Assembly: GCA_031278935.1 (NCBI GenBank)
Contig: JAITJK010000169.1
Span: 1 to 14,228, forward strand
DNA: 14,228 nt
Direction of reading: 5' to 3'
Source of the DNA: Spirochaetaceae bacterium
GTDB lineage: Bacteria; Spirochaetota; Spirochaetia; Treponematales; Breznakiellaceae
Part shown: piece after piece, positions 1 to 5,463 of the stretch
Layout of the letters: each line of letters opens with the position of its first letter
Position numbering within the stretch: the first letter of the stretch is position 1
Made by a program: the position numbers and the translations under genes
Notes under the pieces: model-generated
What the model saw: only the letters and a program-made list of their open reading frames with translations
What the model was told of the DNA's origin: nothing
Databases searched by the model: none

Positions 1-204
1 ACAGGCCCCGCCGGAACTGACCACGCCGTCAAACCCCAGCTTAAGGATATGCGGACTGATTTGAATCCGGGGCCGCCCGGTGCAGATATACAAGAGATGC
101 CCCTTTTCCCGGGCTTCCCTACAGGCCCGCCGGGCGGAGCGGGGAACGTAATTATGATCCGCTAAGGTGCCGTCAATATCCAGGAACACCATCTTTTGAT
201 TCAT
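1..204 (-). CDS. HAD-superfamily (Cof-type) phosphatase, partial (N-terminus only)
   Basis: The first 68 residues are visible; the rest lies beyond the left edge. The protein opens MNQKMVFLDIDGTLADH. This is the DxDGT motif I of HAD phosphatases, with Asp9 as the expected nucleophile and Asp11 as the acid/base. It is followed by ICTGRP (motif II Thr) and GFDGVVSSGGA, a pattern typical of the Cof/YbiV sugar-phosphate or nucleotide phosphatase subgroup. The ATG overlaps the stop of the upstream antiterminator gene in an ATGA arrangement, and GGAGAG lies about 11 bases upstream, so the two genes should be translationally coupled. A sugar-phosphate phosphatase beside a PRD regulator fits carbohydrate metabolism. 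The substrate cannot be read from the sequence. Family assignment is firm; the subfamily is inferred. Confidence 0.87.
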   Translation of the reverse strand, partial: MNQKMVFLDIDGTLADHNYVPRSARRACREAREKGHLLYICTGRPRIQISPHILKLGFDGVVSSGGAC

Positions 205-1049
205 CGAGGCAAACTCTCCGTAATTCGTTTGATATGTAAGGCCAAAAACACGAGATCGCTTTGCAGGGGCTCCCAGCCCTCGGTGTCCCGGAGGTACGCA
301 CATATCCGGTCGCAACACGCCGAAGCCTCAGGGTAGCGCTGCATAACCAAGACGTATAATTCATCATCCGCAGGTTGGGCCTTCTGGTCCGGCCGGACGG
401 TATACTTGAGCACCAGATTTCGCAGATGCAGCACAAAAGGCATCACGTCAAAGGCTTCCTCGTCAAAGGTTATATGGAAGTAATCCTTAATAATCCCGAT
501 GATATCGCTCGTGATGGCCACGATTTTGAAGGTGGTGGACATATCCGCCGCGTCGATCTCCGCGTTGATGAAGTGCAAGGCGATGTTAACCGCCTCGGAT
601 TCGGGAAAAACGAGCTGCCGTTCTTCCCGGATGATGTCCAATCCCCGCAGTCCAGCCTCGAATTCCCGAGGATACAGGTGCCGCAGGTCCCATTTGAGGG
701 GGGTAGGCACGGTGGTATGTTCTTCTTGCAGGAGCTTGAAGGCGATAGAGAAGTGGTCCGCCAGGGCAACCACCACGCTGGGGTTAAGGGGGCTTGGTAA
801 CAGGGTTTTGCCACAGTCCACGACTTTAGTAGCCAGGAGGATGTATTCGTAAGCCAGGTCGGAGAGGGTATCCGCGAAACGGCTCATATACACCGTATCC
901 TGGGGGACAAAAACTTTCTCAATGAGACTCGTATTCACCGGCGAGCCCGGATTTGTTTGAAAGCCGATACCTTTACCCAGTACAATTACCTCCTGCCCTC
1001 GATCATTGGCCAGAATGATGTTATTGTTGTACTTGCGAATATTTTTCAT
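201..1049 (-). CDS. PRD-domain transcriptional antiterminator, LicT/BglG family
   Basis: This 282-residue protein has the normal length of the family. Residues 1-55 form the co-antiterminator RNA-binding domain, with the signature NNNIILANDRGQEVIVLGKG. PRD1 covers about 65-172 and PRD2 about 173-280. All four phosphorylatable PRD histidines appear to be present: His99 (ADHF), His159 (ALHFINAE), His208 (LHLR) and His272 (ALHI). In this family, phosphorylation by PTS HPr/EIIB controls dimerisation and binding to a RAT hairpin that blocks a terminator. I chose the ATG at 1049 because family homology begins exactly there; a longer frame to 1127 would read through the leader terminator. The ribosome site is weak (AAAGTGG). 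The gene is coupled by ATGA overlap to the HAD phosphatase. No PTS permease is in view. Its leader holds a terminator and a RAT-like element, suggesting autoregulation. Confidence 0.9.
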   Translation of the reverse strand: MKNIRKYNNNIILANDRGQEVIVLGKGIGFQTNPGSPVNTSLIEKVFVPQDTVYMSRFADTLSDLAYEYILLATKVVDCGKTLLPSPLNPSVVVALADHFSIAFKLLQEEHTTVPTPLKWDLRHLYPREFEAGLRGLDIIREERQLVFPESEAVNIALHFINAEIDAADMSTTFKIVAITSDIIGIIKDYFHITFDEEAFDVMPFVLHLRNLVLKYTVRPDQKAQPADDELYVLVMQRYPEASACCDRICAYLRDTEGWEPLQSDLVFLALHIKRITESLPR

Positions 1050-1085
1050 GTATCTGTCCACTTTAATATAGAGAAAAAATAAAAA

Positions 1086-1138
1086 GACCCAAACCTCTGA
1101 CCTCCAGCTACTTGCTGGCGACGCCAAGGGTTCAGGTC
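1086..1138 (-). terminator. Intrinsic terminator in the leader of the antiterminator gene
   Basis: On the minus strand GACCTGAACC (1138-1129) pairs over ten positions, two of them G-U, with GGTTTGGGTC (1095-1086). It encloses a perfect CCAGC/GCTGG inner hairpin (1118-1114 with 1108-1104). A T-rich tail (CTTTTTATTTTTT) follows directly. It lies upstream of the start codon at 1049, so it would stop transcription before the gene. An alternative perfect stem, TGACCT with AGGTCA (1098-1103 and 1134-1139), shares bases with the terminator and could compete with it. This is the layout expected of an antitermination-controlled leader. Confidence 0.75.
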
Positions 1139-1166
1139 ATGCGTGAATGATCGCCCTGCCGGCCTT

Positions 1167-1199
1167 GAACCATCCTAGGGACGTATCCACTAACAATCC
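1167..1199 (-). promoter_or_regulatory. RAT-like ribonucleic antiterminator element (candidate)
   Basis: The minus strand reads GGATTGTTAGTGG from 1199 to 1187. This matches the 5' half of classical BglG/LicT RAT sites (GGATTGTTACTG) at 11 of 12 positions. The sequence can fold: GGA closes a TACG loop with TCC, TTAG pairs CTAG, and GGATTG can pair loosely with the downstream TGGTTC. The canonical 3' half (GCAGGCAAAACC) is not present, and the element does not overlap the terminator at 1086-1138 as classical RATs do. I therefore call it a candidate only. Confidence 0.42.
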
Positions 1200-1249
1200 T
1201 TATCGTAATATCCATAAATACATAGGAGACGTACTGTACTTAGTATGAG

Positions 1250-1471
1250 CTATCTCGTCCCTCTTGTCAACGTTATCATTTGCCGCTGCCCGCTGCCCGC
1301 TGCCACCTGTCCGGGGGTATGGTGGCGGGCCGGTAACTCTTCGCGCCTGCTGGGGGCGTAGCGGGCCTGAGCGAGAGAGACTCGGAGCAAGGCGCTACCC
1401 CACCCCCTATCCATGCGGCCAGCCCGAGGATACGCCCTCAGGACAGGGGGCGGTGGGTGGTGAAAAAACCC
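1250..1471. other. GC-rich structured intergenic region, no gene seen
   Basis: This stretch lies between the divergent antiterminator and chemotaxis receptor genes. Open frames on both strands are low-complexity and lack ribosome sites or recognisable domains, so I call none. It contains three tandem copies of CGCTGCC (1284-1304) and pairable segments, for example GTAGCG near 1358 with CGCTAC near 1393, and CTGAG with CTCGG between them. It may be an intergenic repeat or the upstream part of a structured RNA; nothing shows which. Confidence 0.4.
1284..1304. repeat. Tandem repeat, three copies of a 7-base unit
   Basis: CGCTGCC occurs three times head to tail without mismatch. It lies outside any gene I can support, in the space between two divergent genes. 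A 7-base unit in a non-coding region could vary in copy number, but no function is evident. Confidence 0.7.
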
Positions 1472-1500
1472 TTGACTCATAAGCGGATTATGGATACTAT
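1472..1500 (+). promoter_or_regulatory. Sigma-70-type promoter for the chemotaxis receptor
   Basis: TTGACT (1472-1477) is separated by exactly 17 bases from TACTAT (1495-1500). Transcription would start near 1507, giving a leader of about 120 bases before the start codon at 1630. That leader contains a C8-T-C7 tract. The -35 has five of six consensus bases and the -10 four of six. Confidence 0.7.
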
Positions 1501-1538
1501 AAAAGCCATGAATTGAAACGGCAATATCCCTTTATACT

Positions 1539-1554
1539 CCCCCCCCTCCCCCCC
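1539..1554. repeat. C8-T-C7 homopyrimidine tract in the receptor leader
   Basis: Eight Cs, one T and seven Cs lie between the promoter and the likely ATG. On the other strand this is a G tract of the kind that varies in length in some treponemes. It is non-coding if translation starts at 1630, but would be coding (a proline-rich stretch) if an upstream TTG at 1513 were used. Confidence 0.65.
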
Positions 1555-1629
1555 TATTTCCCAAGATGTATTAGGTGGATGGTTCGTCTCTTTTCGAAAA
1601 TCTATCTTCAAGTCAGGGAGTACCTACCC

Positions 1630-3735
1630 ATGAGCGCTATTTTGCCTAAGCTAATCTCGGTTAAACAGCGGTTCCTTGTGTTTTCTATCGTCTTTTTTCT
1701 GGCTATTGCCGTTGCGGGAACCGGAGCCTTTTTCCTTTCCATGCAGCAGATAGTCCGAAAAGACGCGGCTCAAGAATTGACCAGCCTCCTTGAAACAAGC
1801 AAACTCAAGCTGGAATCCTCGGTTAATTCGGAAATAGTCATCGCCCTTAAAATGGCGGGGTCTCCGCTTATCAAGAGCTTTTTCCTCAATCCCCAGGACC
1901 CGGAACTGGAAAGCCTTGCCTTTAGCGAAATCGCCGGATACCGAAGCGCATTCAAGGGGAACACAGTGTTCTGGATAAACGACAGGGACAAACGCTTTTA
2001 TTCCGACGACGCCTATGCGTATACCCTTGATCCCAATAATCCTGATGATTACTGGTACAACATGACCCTCTATGAGACAAAGCTTTACAACTTTAACATC
2101 AACTATAACGACAATGTCAAAAAAACCTTCCTCTGGATCAACGCGCCGGTATTTTTTCAGGGAAAAGCCATCGGCATCGTCGGAACCGGCATAGAGCTTA
2201 CGGGATTCATCGAGTCCCTCTATGCAGATGTGCCTGCGGGAAGAGAACTCTTCCTATTTAACCGGCAAGGGGAAATAACCGGGGCGCCGGATAATCAACT
2301 CCTGGTGGACAAGGTTTTGCTTGGCGATTTTCTGGGCGCTGACGGTAAGGGGATCCTTTCCCGCACGGAAGGCCTTGAGGAGGACAAAATTACCACCTTT
2401 ATGTCCGGCCACCGGGAAATAGTGGCCGGCAAAATACCCCTCCTGGATTGGTACATCACGGCATTTCAATCCATTACCCCTGCAATGTTTTTATCGTCCC
2501 CCATGAGCGCCGTTTTCTTTCTAACCATTTTTGTAATTCTTTTGATCTTTATCATCATAAACCTCTTTATCAGGACTACCCTCAAATCTCTGGAAGAGAT
2601 GGTAAACCTTCTTAAAGAAATTTCCACCGAATGGGATTTGACAAAACGGCTTACGGTCCGGCGGTATGATGAAATCGGCACCCTGGCGGATTTTTTTAAT
2701 CTCACCTTTGATAAAATGAAAGACCTGATAGGTGTTATCAAGATGGAGGCCGCCCGGCTTTCAGATACGGGAACAGACCTGGCTTCCCGCATGAACGAAA
2801 CCACCAAGGAAGTGAAGGAGATCGCCGTCAACATCAGTACCATTAAGGGGCAGGCGGAAGATCAGTTCAGGGCGGTAAAGGAGTCCGGGGAAGCCGTGGA
2901 CCGGATCAAGACCCGGGGTAGCAATCTTCACGACCATATTACGGTGCAGGCGGAAAACCTTACCCAGTCCGTCACCGCGATTGAACAACTTTTCGCCAAT
3001 ATCCATTCGGTTGCCCATGCCCTGATAAACAATACTGGCAATATTAAAGCCCTGGCGGAATCTTCCGCCTCCGGCAGGACGAACTTACAAAAAATCTCCC
3101 AGGATATTCAAAAGATAGCCAAGGATTCGGAAGGTCTCTTAGGCATCAACGCGGTGATGGCAAGCATTTCAAGCCAAACTAACCTGCTTGCCATGAACGC
3201 CGCCATAGAGGCGGCCCACGCGGGGGAAGCGGGGAGGGGCTTTGCCGTGGTGGCCGATGAAATACGCAAACTCTCGGAATCCGCAGCAAAGCAATCAAAG
3301 GCCTCAAGTGGTGTACTTAAAGCCATTAAAGGGTCAATCGATTCCATAGCCCAGGCTACGGGGGGCGTTCTTGAACAGTTTGAGATGATTGAAGGGGAAG
3401 TGAGCAGCGTATCCCAACAGGAGGCAGGGATTCGTTCCGCCATGGATGAACAGGAAAGGGGGGGCAGAAGTATTTTAGAGGCCGTATCCCGCCTGAATGA
3501 AGTTACCGGGGAGGTTCGCCGGGCTTCAGAGGATATGACGGCGGAGTGCGAAGAGGTGTTACGGCAAAGCGATAACCTTGAAGGACTGACCCGTTTAATT
3601 GAGGAGGGGATCAACGGTATCTCCCATGGCTCGGAGCAGATAGGCGGGACGCTTGCCCACATAAATGAGATCAGCGAGAAAAACAAGAAGGATATCAACA
3701 CCCTCGTTACAGAAGTTGCCAAGTTTAAGGTGTAG
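1630..3735 (+). CDS. Methyl-accepting chemotaxis protein (dCACHE-like sensor, HAMP, signalling domain)
   Basis: This 701-residue membrane receptor passes ligand signals to CheA/CheW. Membrane segment 1 is at about 10-34 and membrane segment 2 at about 293-314. The roughly 255-residue loop between them contains FWIND, DDYWYNM and IVGTGIEL, as in double-CACHE sensors. A HAMP-type region follows at about 315-370. The signalling coiled coil has the conserved hairpin tip near 516-548 (QTNLLAMNAAIEAAHAGEAG, then RGFAVVADEIRKL). The protein ends in EVAKFKV, with no NWETF-type tether for CheR/CheB. I chose the ATG at 1630 because AGGGAG lies nine bases upstream and membrane segment 1 follows directly. 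ATG 1579 and TTG 1513 are in-frame alternatives that would add a proline-rich or basic N-terminus. The ligand is unknown. A short decayed copy of part of this gene lies at 4211-4250. Confidence 0.93.
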   Translation: MSAILPKLISVKQRFLVFSIVFFLAIAVAGTGAFFLSMQQIVRKDAAQELTSLLETSKLKLESSVNSEIVIALKMAGSPLIKSFFLNPQDPELESLAFSEIAGYRSAFKGNTVFWINDRDKRFYSDDAYAYTLDPNNPDDYWYNMTLYETKLYNFNINYNDNVKKTFLWINAPVFFQGKAIGIVGTGIELTGFIESLYADVPAGRELFLFNRQGEITGAPDNQLLVDKVLLGDFLGADGKGILSRTEGLEEDKITTFMSGHREIVAGKIPLLDWYITAFQSITPAMFLSSPMSAVFFLTIFVILLIFIIINLFIRTTLKSLEEMVNLLKEISTEWDLTKRLTVRRYDEIGTLADFFNLTFDKMKDLIGVIKMEAARLSDTGTDLASRMNETTKEVKEIAVNISTIKGQAEDQFRAVKESGEAVDRIKTRGSNLHDHITVQAENLTQSVTAIEQLFANIHSVAHALINNTGNIKALAESSASGRTNLQKISQDIQKIAKDSEGLLGINAVMASISSQTNLLAMNAAIEAAHAGEAGRGFAVVADEIRKLSESAAKQSKASSGVLKAIKGSIDSIAQATGGVLEQFEMIEGEVSSVSQQEAGIRSAMDEQERGGRSILEAVSRLNEVTGEVRRASEDMTAECEEVLRQSDNLEGLTRLIEEGINGISHGSEQIGGTLAHINEISEKNKKDINTLVTEVAKFKV

Positions 3736-3794
3736 CCCCTGCCCCGGGCAGGCCCTCTTCCCTGAGCGCCGGCCGGAGGCACTCGACATAGAAA

Positions 3795-3830
3795 CGGCTC
3801 CGTTTCTTAGTTGGTTAAGGAACGGAGCCG
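3795..3830 (+). terminator. Long hairpin after the receptor gene, probable terminator
   Basis: CGGCTCCGTTTCTTA pairs over 15 positions (one G-T) with TAAGGAACGGAGCCG around a six-base loop. It begins 60 bases after the receptor stop and 38 bases past the stop of the minus-strand remnant, so it could serve both. No clear T tail follows on the plus strand, and only a short TTTCT on the minus strand, which lowers confidence in the terminator role. Confidence 0.55.
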
Positions 3831-3867
3831 GTGTGGATGGTCTTCCCTTCCGGGAACAGCGTAGGTA

Positions 3868-4051
3868 TTATTTTAGATCATCAGCTGAAATCGTACCCGC
3901 AGTTCCGTGAAATACAGCAGGGATGTCCTTATAGCTCTTACTGAAGGTAACATTGGAAGTTTCGAGTATGGTCAAATTAACCTGGTATGTCCCCTCCACA
4001 AATCCATACACGTCATCGCCGATACGGCCCTGAACCGGGATATAATAATAG
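3868..4051 (-). pseudogene. 3' remnant of an unrecognised gene, 5' end lost at the hairpin cluster
   Basis: The minus strand carries about 60 codons that look like real protein: YYYIPVQGRIGDDVYGFVEG followed by TYQVNLTILETSNVTFSKSY and ending ISADDLK with a TAA stop. The alternation of polar and hydrophobic residues suggests a beta-rich domain, perhaps the tail of an exported or surface protein. The only in-frame ATG (near 4113) lies inside the palindromic repeats at 4052-4158, so the upstream residues are translated repeat and the gene seems to have lost its 5' part there. I do not recognise the family. It could instead be a small intact orphan gene. Confidence 0.4.
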
Positions 4052-4158
4052 AGTTGTTTAAAAACTGAAGTTTTTAAACAACTTCCGCTGAAAAATAGCA
4101 AAATGCGGAGCATTTTGCAGGACTTGTTCGATAACCAACCGGGTTATTGAACAAGTCC
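4052..4158. repeat. Cluster of three near-perfect hairpins, dispersed-repeat or MITE candidate
   Basis: Three palindromes follow each other. (a) AGTTGTTTAAAAACT (4052-4066) faces its exact reverse complement at 4069-4083 with only two bases between. (b) GCAAAATGC (4098-4106) faces GCATTTTGC (4110-4118). (c) A 17-bp arm at 4120-4136 containing GACTTGTTCGATAACC faces 4142-4158 with one G-T pair. Arms (a) and (c) resemble each other (TTGTT, then AAC). The cluster abuts the truncated gene at 3868-4051. It looks like a repeat inserted as a unit, or a relic of mobile-element ends. No transposase is intact nearby. Confidence 0.6.
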
Positions 4159-4210
4159 AATCTAAAAAAATTGTACTATTGCCCTATATTTTATTCGTGC
4201 TTGACTATCC

Positions 4211-4250
4211 TCATGAACGAAACCACAAGGAAAGTGAAGGGATCGCCGCA
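4211..4250 (+). pseudogene. Decayed fragment of the chemotaxis receptor gene
   Basis: CATGAACGAAACCAC starting at 4211 is identical to the receptor gene at about 2789-2803. The match continues through AAGTGAAGG and GATCGCCG with only three single-base gaps over about 40 bases. In the receptor this encodes MNETTKEVKEIA; here the frame is broken. The match stops abruptly at ATCGCCG, where transposase-like sequence takes over. The identity is too long for chance, so this is a duplicated and degraded scrap of this gene or a close paralogue. Confidence 0.5.
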
Positions 4251-4345
4251 GACTTGGGCATCGGCTAGAGCATTATGTGCGGCGTAGGTGATGCCGAAGG
4301 CGCTGGCCTGAGGAAAACCTTGAGACCTGGAGGACGGACCCTAGT
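4241..4345 (+). pseudogene. Probable transposase OrfA (IS3-type) remnant
   Basis: Read from the ATC at about 4243, the sequence gives IAADLGIG, a stop, then SIMCGVGDAEGAG and LRKTLRPGGRTL. This resembles the helix-turn-helix of IS3-type OrfA proteins (a pattern like IAADLGI.xSTLxxW followed by a basic linker), with a stop codon in the recognition helix. The assignment rests only on this short motif. No OrfB, inverted repeats or target duplications are visible, so it is a fossil at best. Confidence 0.3.
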
Positions 4346-4390
4346 TCCCCGTTTCAAAGTCAAGGGTAACAAAGTCTATGCTCACCCTCC

Positions 4391-5242
4391 TTATTCAGGG
4401 TGCTGGGCGGGCTCGCCGCTTATGGGTACGTATACCCATAGAATCCGGGCTTCTTTTTTCTCGTGATTGAACCAGATATGGGAGTCCTGGGAATAAAAAC
4501 TAAAGGAATCCCCGGCAGAAAGGATGTATTTGGTATGGTCCAGGGTAAACTGGATCTTCCCCGAAAGAATATATAAAAATTCTTCTCCGTGATGGGACTG
4601 GACATGGACGCGACCGCTGTTCGGGGCAACGGTGTACAACATAGCGGAAAGATTTATTTTGCTCAAGGCCACAAGGTTCTTTACCGAAACTCCCTCAAGG
4701 CCTATATCAATGGGCTCCCCGGAACGCTTTTTCACGCAATGTTTTTCTGTTTTAGCATCGGCGATGTAATACAGCAGATTTTCCCCATAAAAGTCCGCAA
4801 GGCGCTGCAAAATGTCCAGGGACACATTGGTCTGTTCATTTTCGATTTTGTAGAGATAGGAGGGGGAAATGTTGATCCCCCGAGCCACGTCCTCTAAGAC
4901 AAAACCCCGTTCAAGCCGGCACTTTTTCCATTTCTCACTCTTCAAGGCGCTGGAGGCGATCTTTTCCTGGGGCCACCCTTCCGGCGCTTCTTCCAGGGCG
5001 CTGCGGCTCTGCAAACAACGGGATGCCGCGCGAATACTCACCTTGTATTTCTTGGAAAAGTGCACGAGATGACGCAGTCGGGACATATCCGTGGGATCAA
5101 ACACCCGGTAACCGTTCTCCGCCCGCTTGGATCGCACAATGCCTTCTCGCTCCCAATGGCGAATCGTAGCCGGCGCCACCCCTATCTCTTTTGCCGCTTC
5201 TTGGATAGTTAAAAAGATTTCATCTGATTCTGTTAAATACAC
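4391..5242 (-). CDS. Three-domain transcriptional regulator: MerR-type HTH, XRE-type HTH and cupin
   Basis: This 283-residue protein joins three modules. Residues 9-78 are a MerR-type winged helix (LTIQEAAKEIGVAPATIRHW, then GYRVFDPTD). Residues 103-157 are an XRE/Cro-type HTH (RGFVLEDVARGINISPSYLY, then QTNVSLDILQRLADFYG). Residues 200-274 are a cupin with HHGEEFLYILSGK and GDSFSFYSQDSHIWFN, so the usual metal or ligand residues (His217/218, Glu220/221, His255) are there. XRE-cupin proteins such as PuuR sense small metabolites; an extra MerR domain in front is less usual. The start is a GTG with GAGGAG three bases upstream. The gene diverges from the catabolic operon and is its natural regulator, probably also autoregulated. 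Domain calls are firm; the effector is unknown. Confidence 0.88.
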   Translation of the reverse strand: MYLTESDEIFLTIQEAAKEIGVAPATIRHWEREGIVRSKRAENGYRVFDPTDMSRLRHLVHFSKKYKVSIRAASRCLQSRSALEEAPEGWPQEKIASSALKSEKWKKCRLERGFVLEDVARGINISPSYLYKIENEQTNVSLDILQRLADFYGENLLYYIADAKTEKHCVKKRSGEPIDIGLEGVSVKNLVALSKINLSAMLYTVAPNSGRVHVQSHHGEEFLYILSGKIQFTLDHTKYILSAGDSFSFYSQDSHIWFNHEKKEARILWVYVPISGEPAQHPE

Positions 5243-5304
5243 CCGCTCCTCGTCCCTTGTCCCTCTCTCAGCCCTGCCGGGCCCTGCCTATAAATATCCC
5301 CATA

Positions 5305-5333
5305 AGTATACCCCAAGGGTACACAAAAAGCAA
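5305..5333 (-). promoter_or_regulatory. Promoter of the MerR-XRE-cupin regulator gene
   Basis: On the minus strand TTGCTT (5333-5328) and TATACT (5310-5305) are exactly 17 bases apart, about 60 bases upstream of the GTG start. The spacer holds an inverted repeat centred at 5315, so the gene is probably autoregulated. Confidence 0.6.
5309..5321. promoter_or_regulatory. Candidate operator inside the regulator promoter
   Basis: TACCC (5309-5313) and GGGTA (5317-5321) form a perfect inverted repeat around three bases, extendable with one mismatch to TATACCC and GGGTACA. It sits between the -35 and -10 of the regulator promoter. A dyad in the spacer is where MerR proteins normally bind, although MerR activators prefer a 19-20 base spacer; with 17 bases, repression is the more likely outcome. 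Confidence 0.4.
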
Positions 5334-5360
5334 TACATAAGGTTAAAGAAAAAAAATAAA

Positions 5361-5377
5361 AAAATATTCGATATTTT
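5361..5377. promoter_or_regulatory. AT-rich inverted repeat upstream of the operon promoter
   Basis: AAAATAT and ATATTTT form a perfect dyad around TCG, ending 11 bases before the operon -35 at 5389. This is a usual place for an activator site. The sequence differs from the dyad at 5309-5321, so the two HTH domains of the divergent regulator might read different sites. AT-rich dyads also arise by chance. Confidence 0.35.
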
Positions 5378-5388
5378 ATAAAAATTCA

Positions 5389-5418
5389 TTGACAGTCTTA
5401 TAAAAATAATTATATAAT
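5389..5418 (+). promoter_or_regulatory. Consensus sigma-70 promoter of the catabolic operon
   Basis: A perfect TTGACA (5389-5394) and a perfect TATAAT (5413-5418) are separated by 18 bases; a TATATA two bases earlier would give 16. The start point would lie near 5425, leaving a leader of about 40 bases. The spacer and flanks are extremely AT-rich compared with the genes. A promoter this close to consensus should be strong unless repressed. Confidence 0.8.
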
Positions 5419-5450
5419 AAATTCATTAACATTGTATCAAATTGCATTCA

Positions 5451-5456
5451 AGGAGG
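5451..5456 (+). promoter_or_regulatory. Ribosome binding site that sets the first operon start
   Basis: AGGAGG ends seven bases before the ATG at 5464 and only one base before the in-frame ATG at 5458. The spacing favours 5464. Confidence 0.7.
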
Positions 5457-5463
5457 AATGAGT

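Noticed and set aside
375..800. Plus-strand frame over the antiterminator gene
   Set aside because: It is antisense to four conserved PRD histidine motifs and has no family resemblance.
1513..1629. Upstream extension of the receptor from a TTG at 1513
   Set aside because: It would translate the C-rich leader into a proline-rich stretch, has no ribosome site, and the ATG at 1630 has AGGGAG nine bases upstream just before membrane segment 1.
3108..3782. A 224-codon antisense frame over the receptor signalling domain
   Set aside because: The region is unmistakably the conserved chemotaxis signalling tip on the plus strand; the antisense product is serine-rich and resembles nothing.
4275..4466. 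A 63-codon plus-strand open frame
   Set aside because: It mixes the transposase-like remnant with the antisense of the regulator's 3' end and has no ribosome site, so it is not an intact gene.
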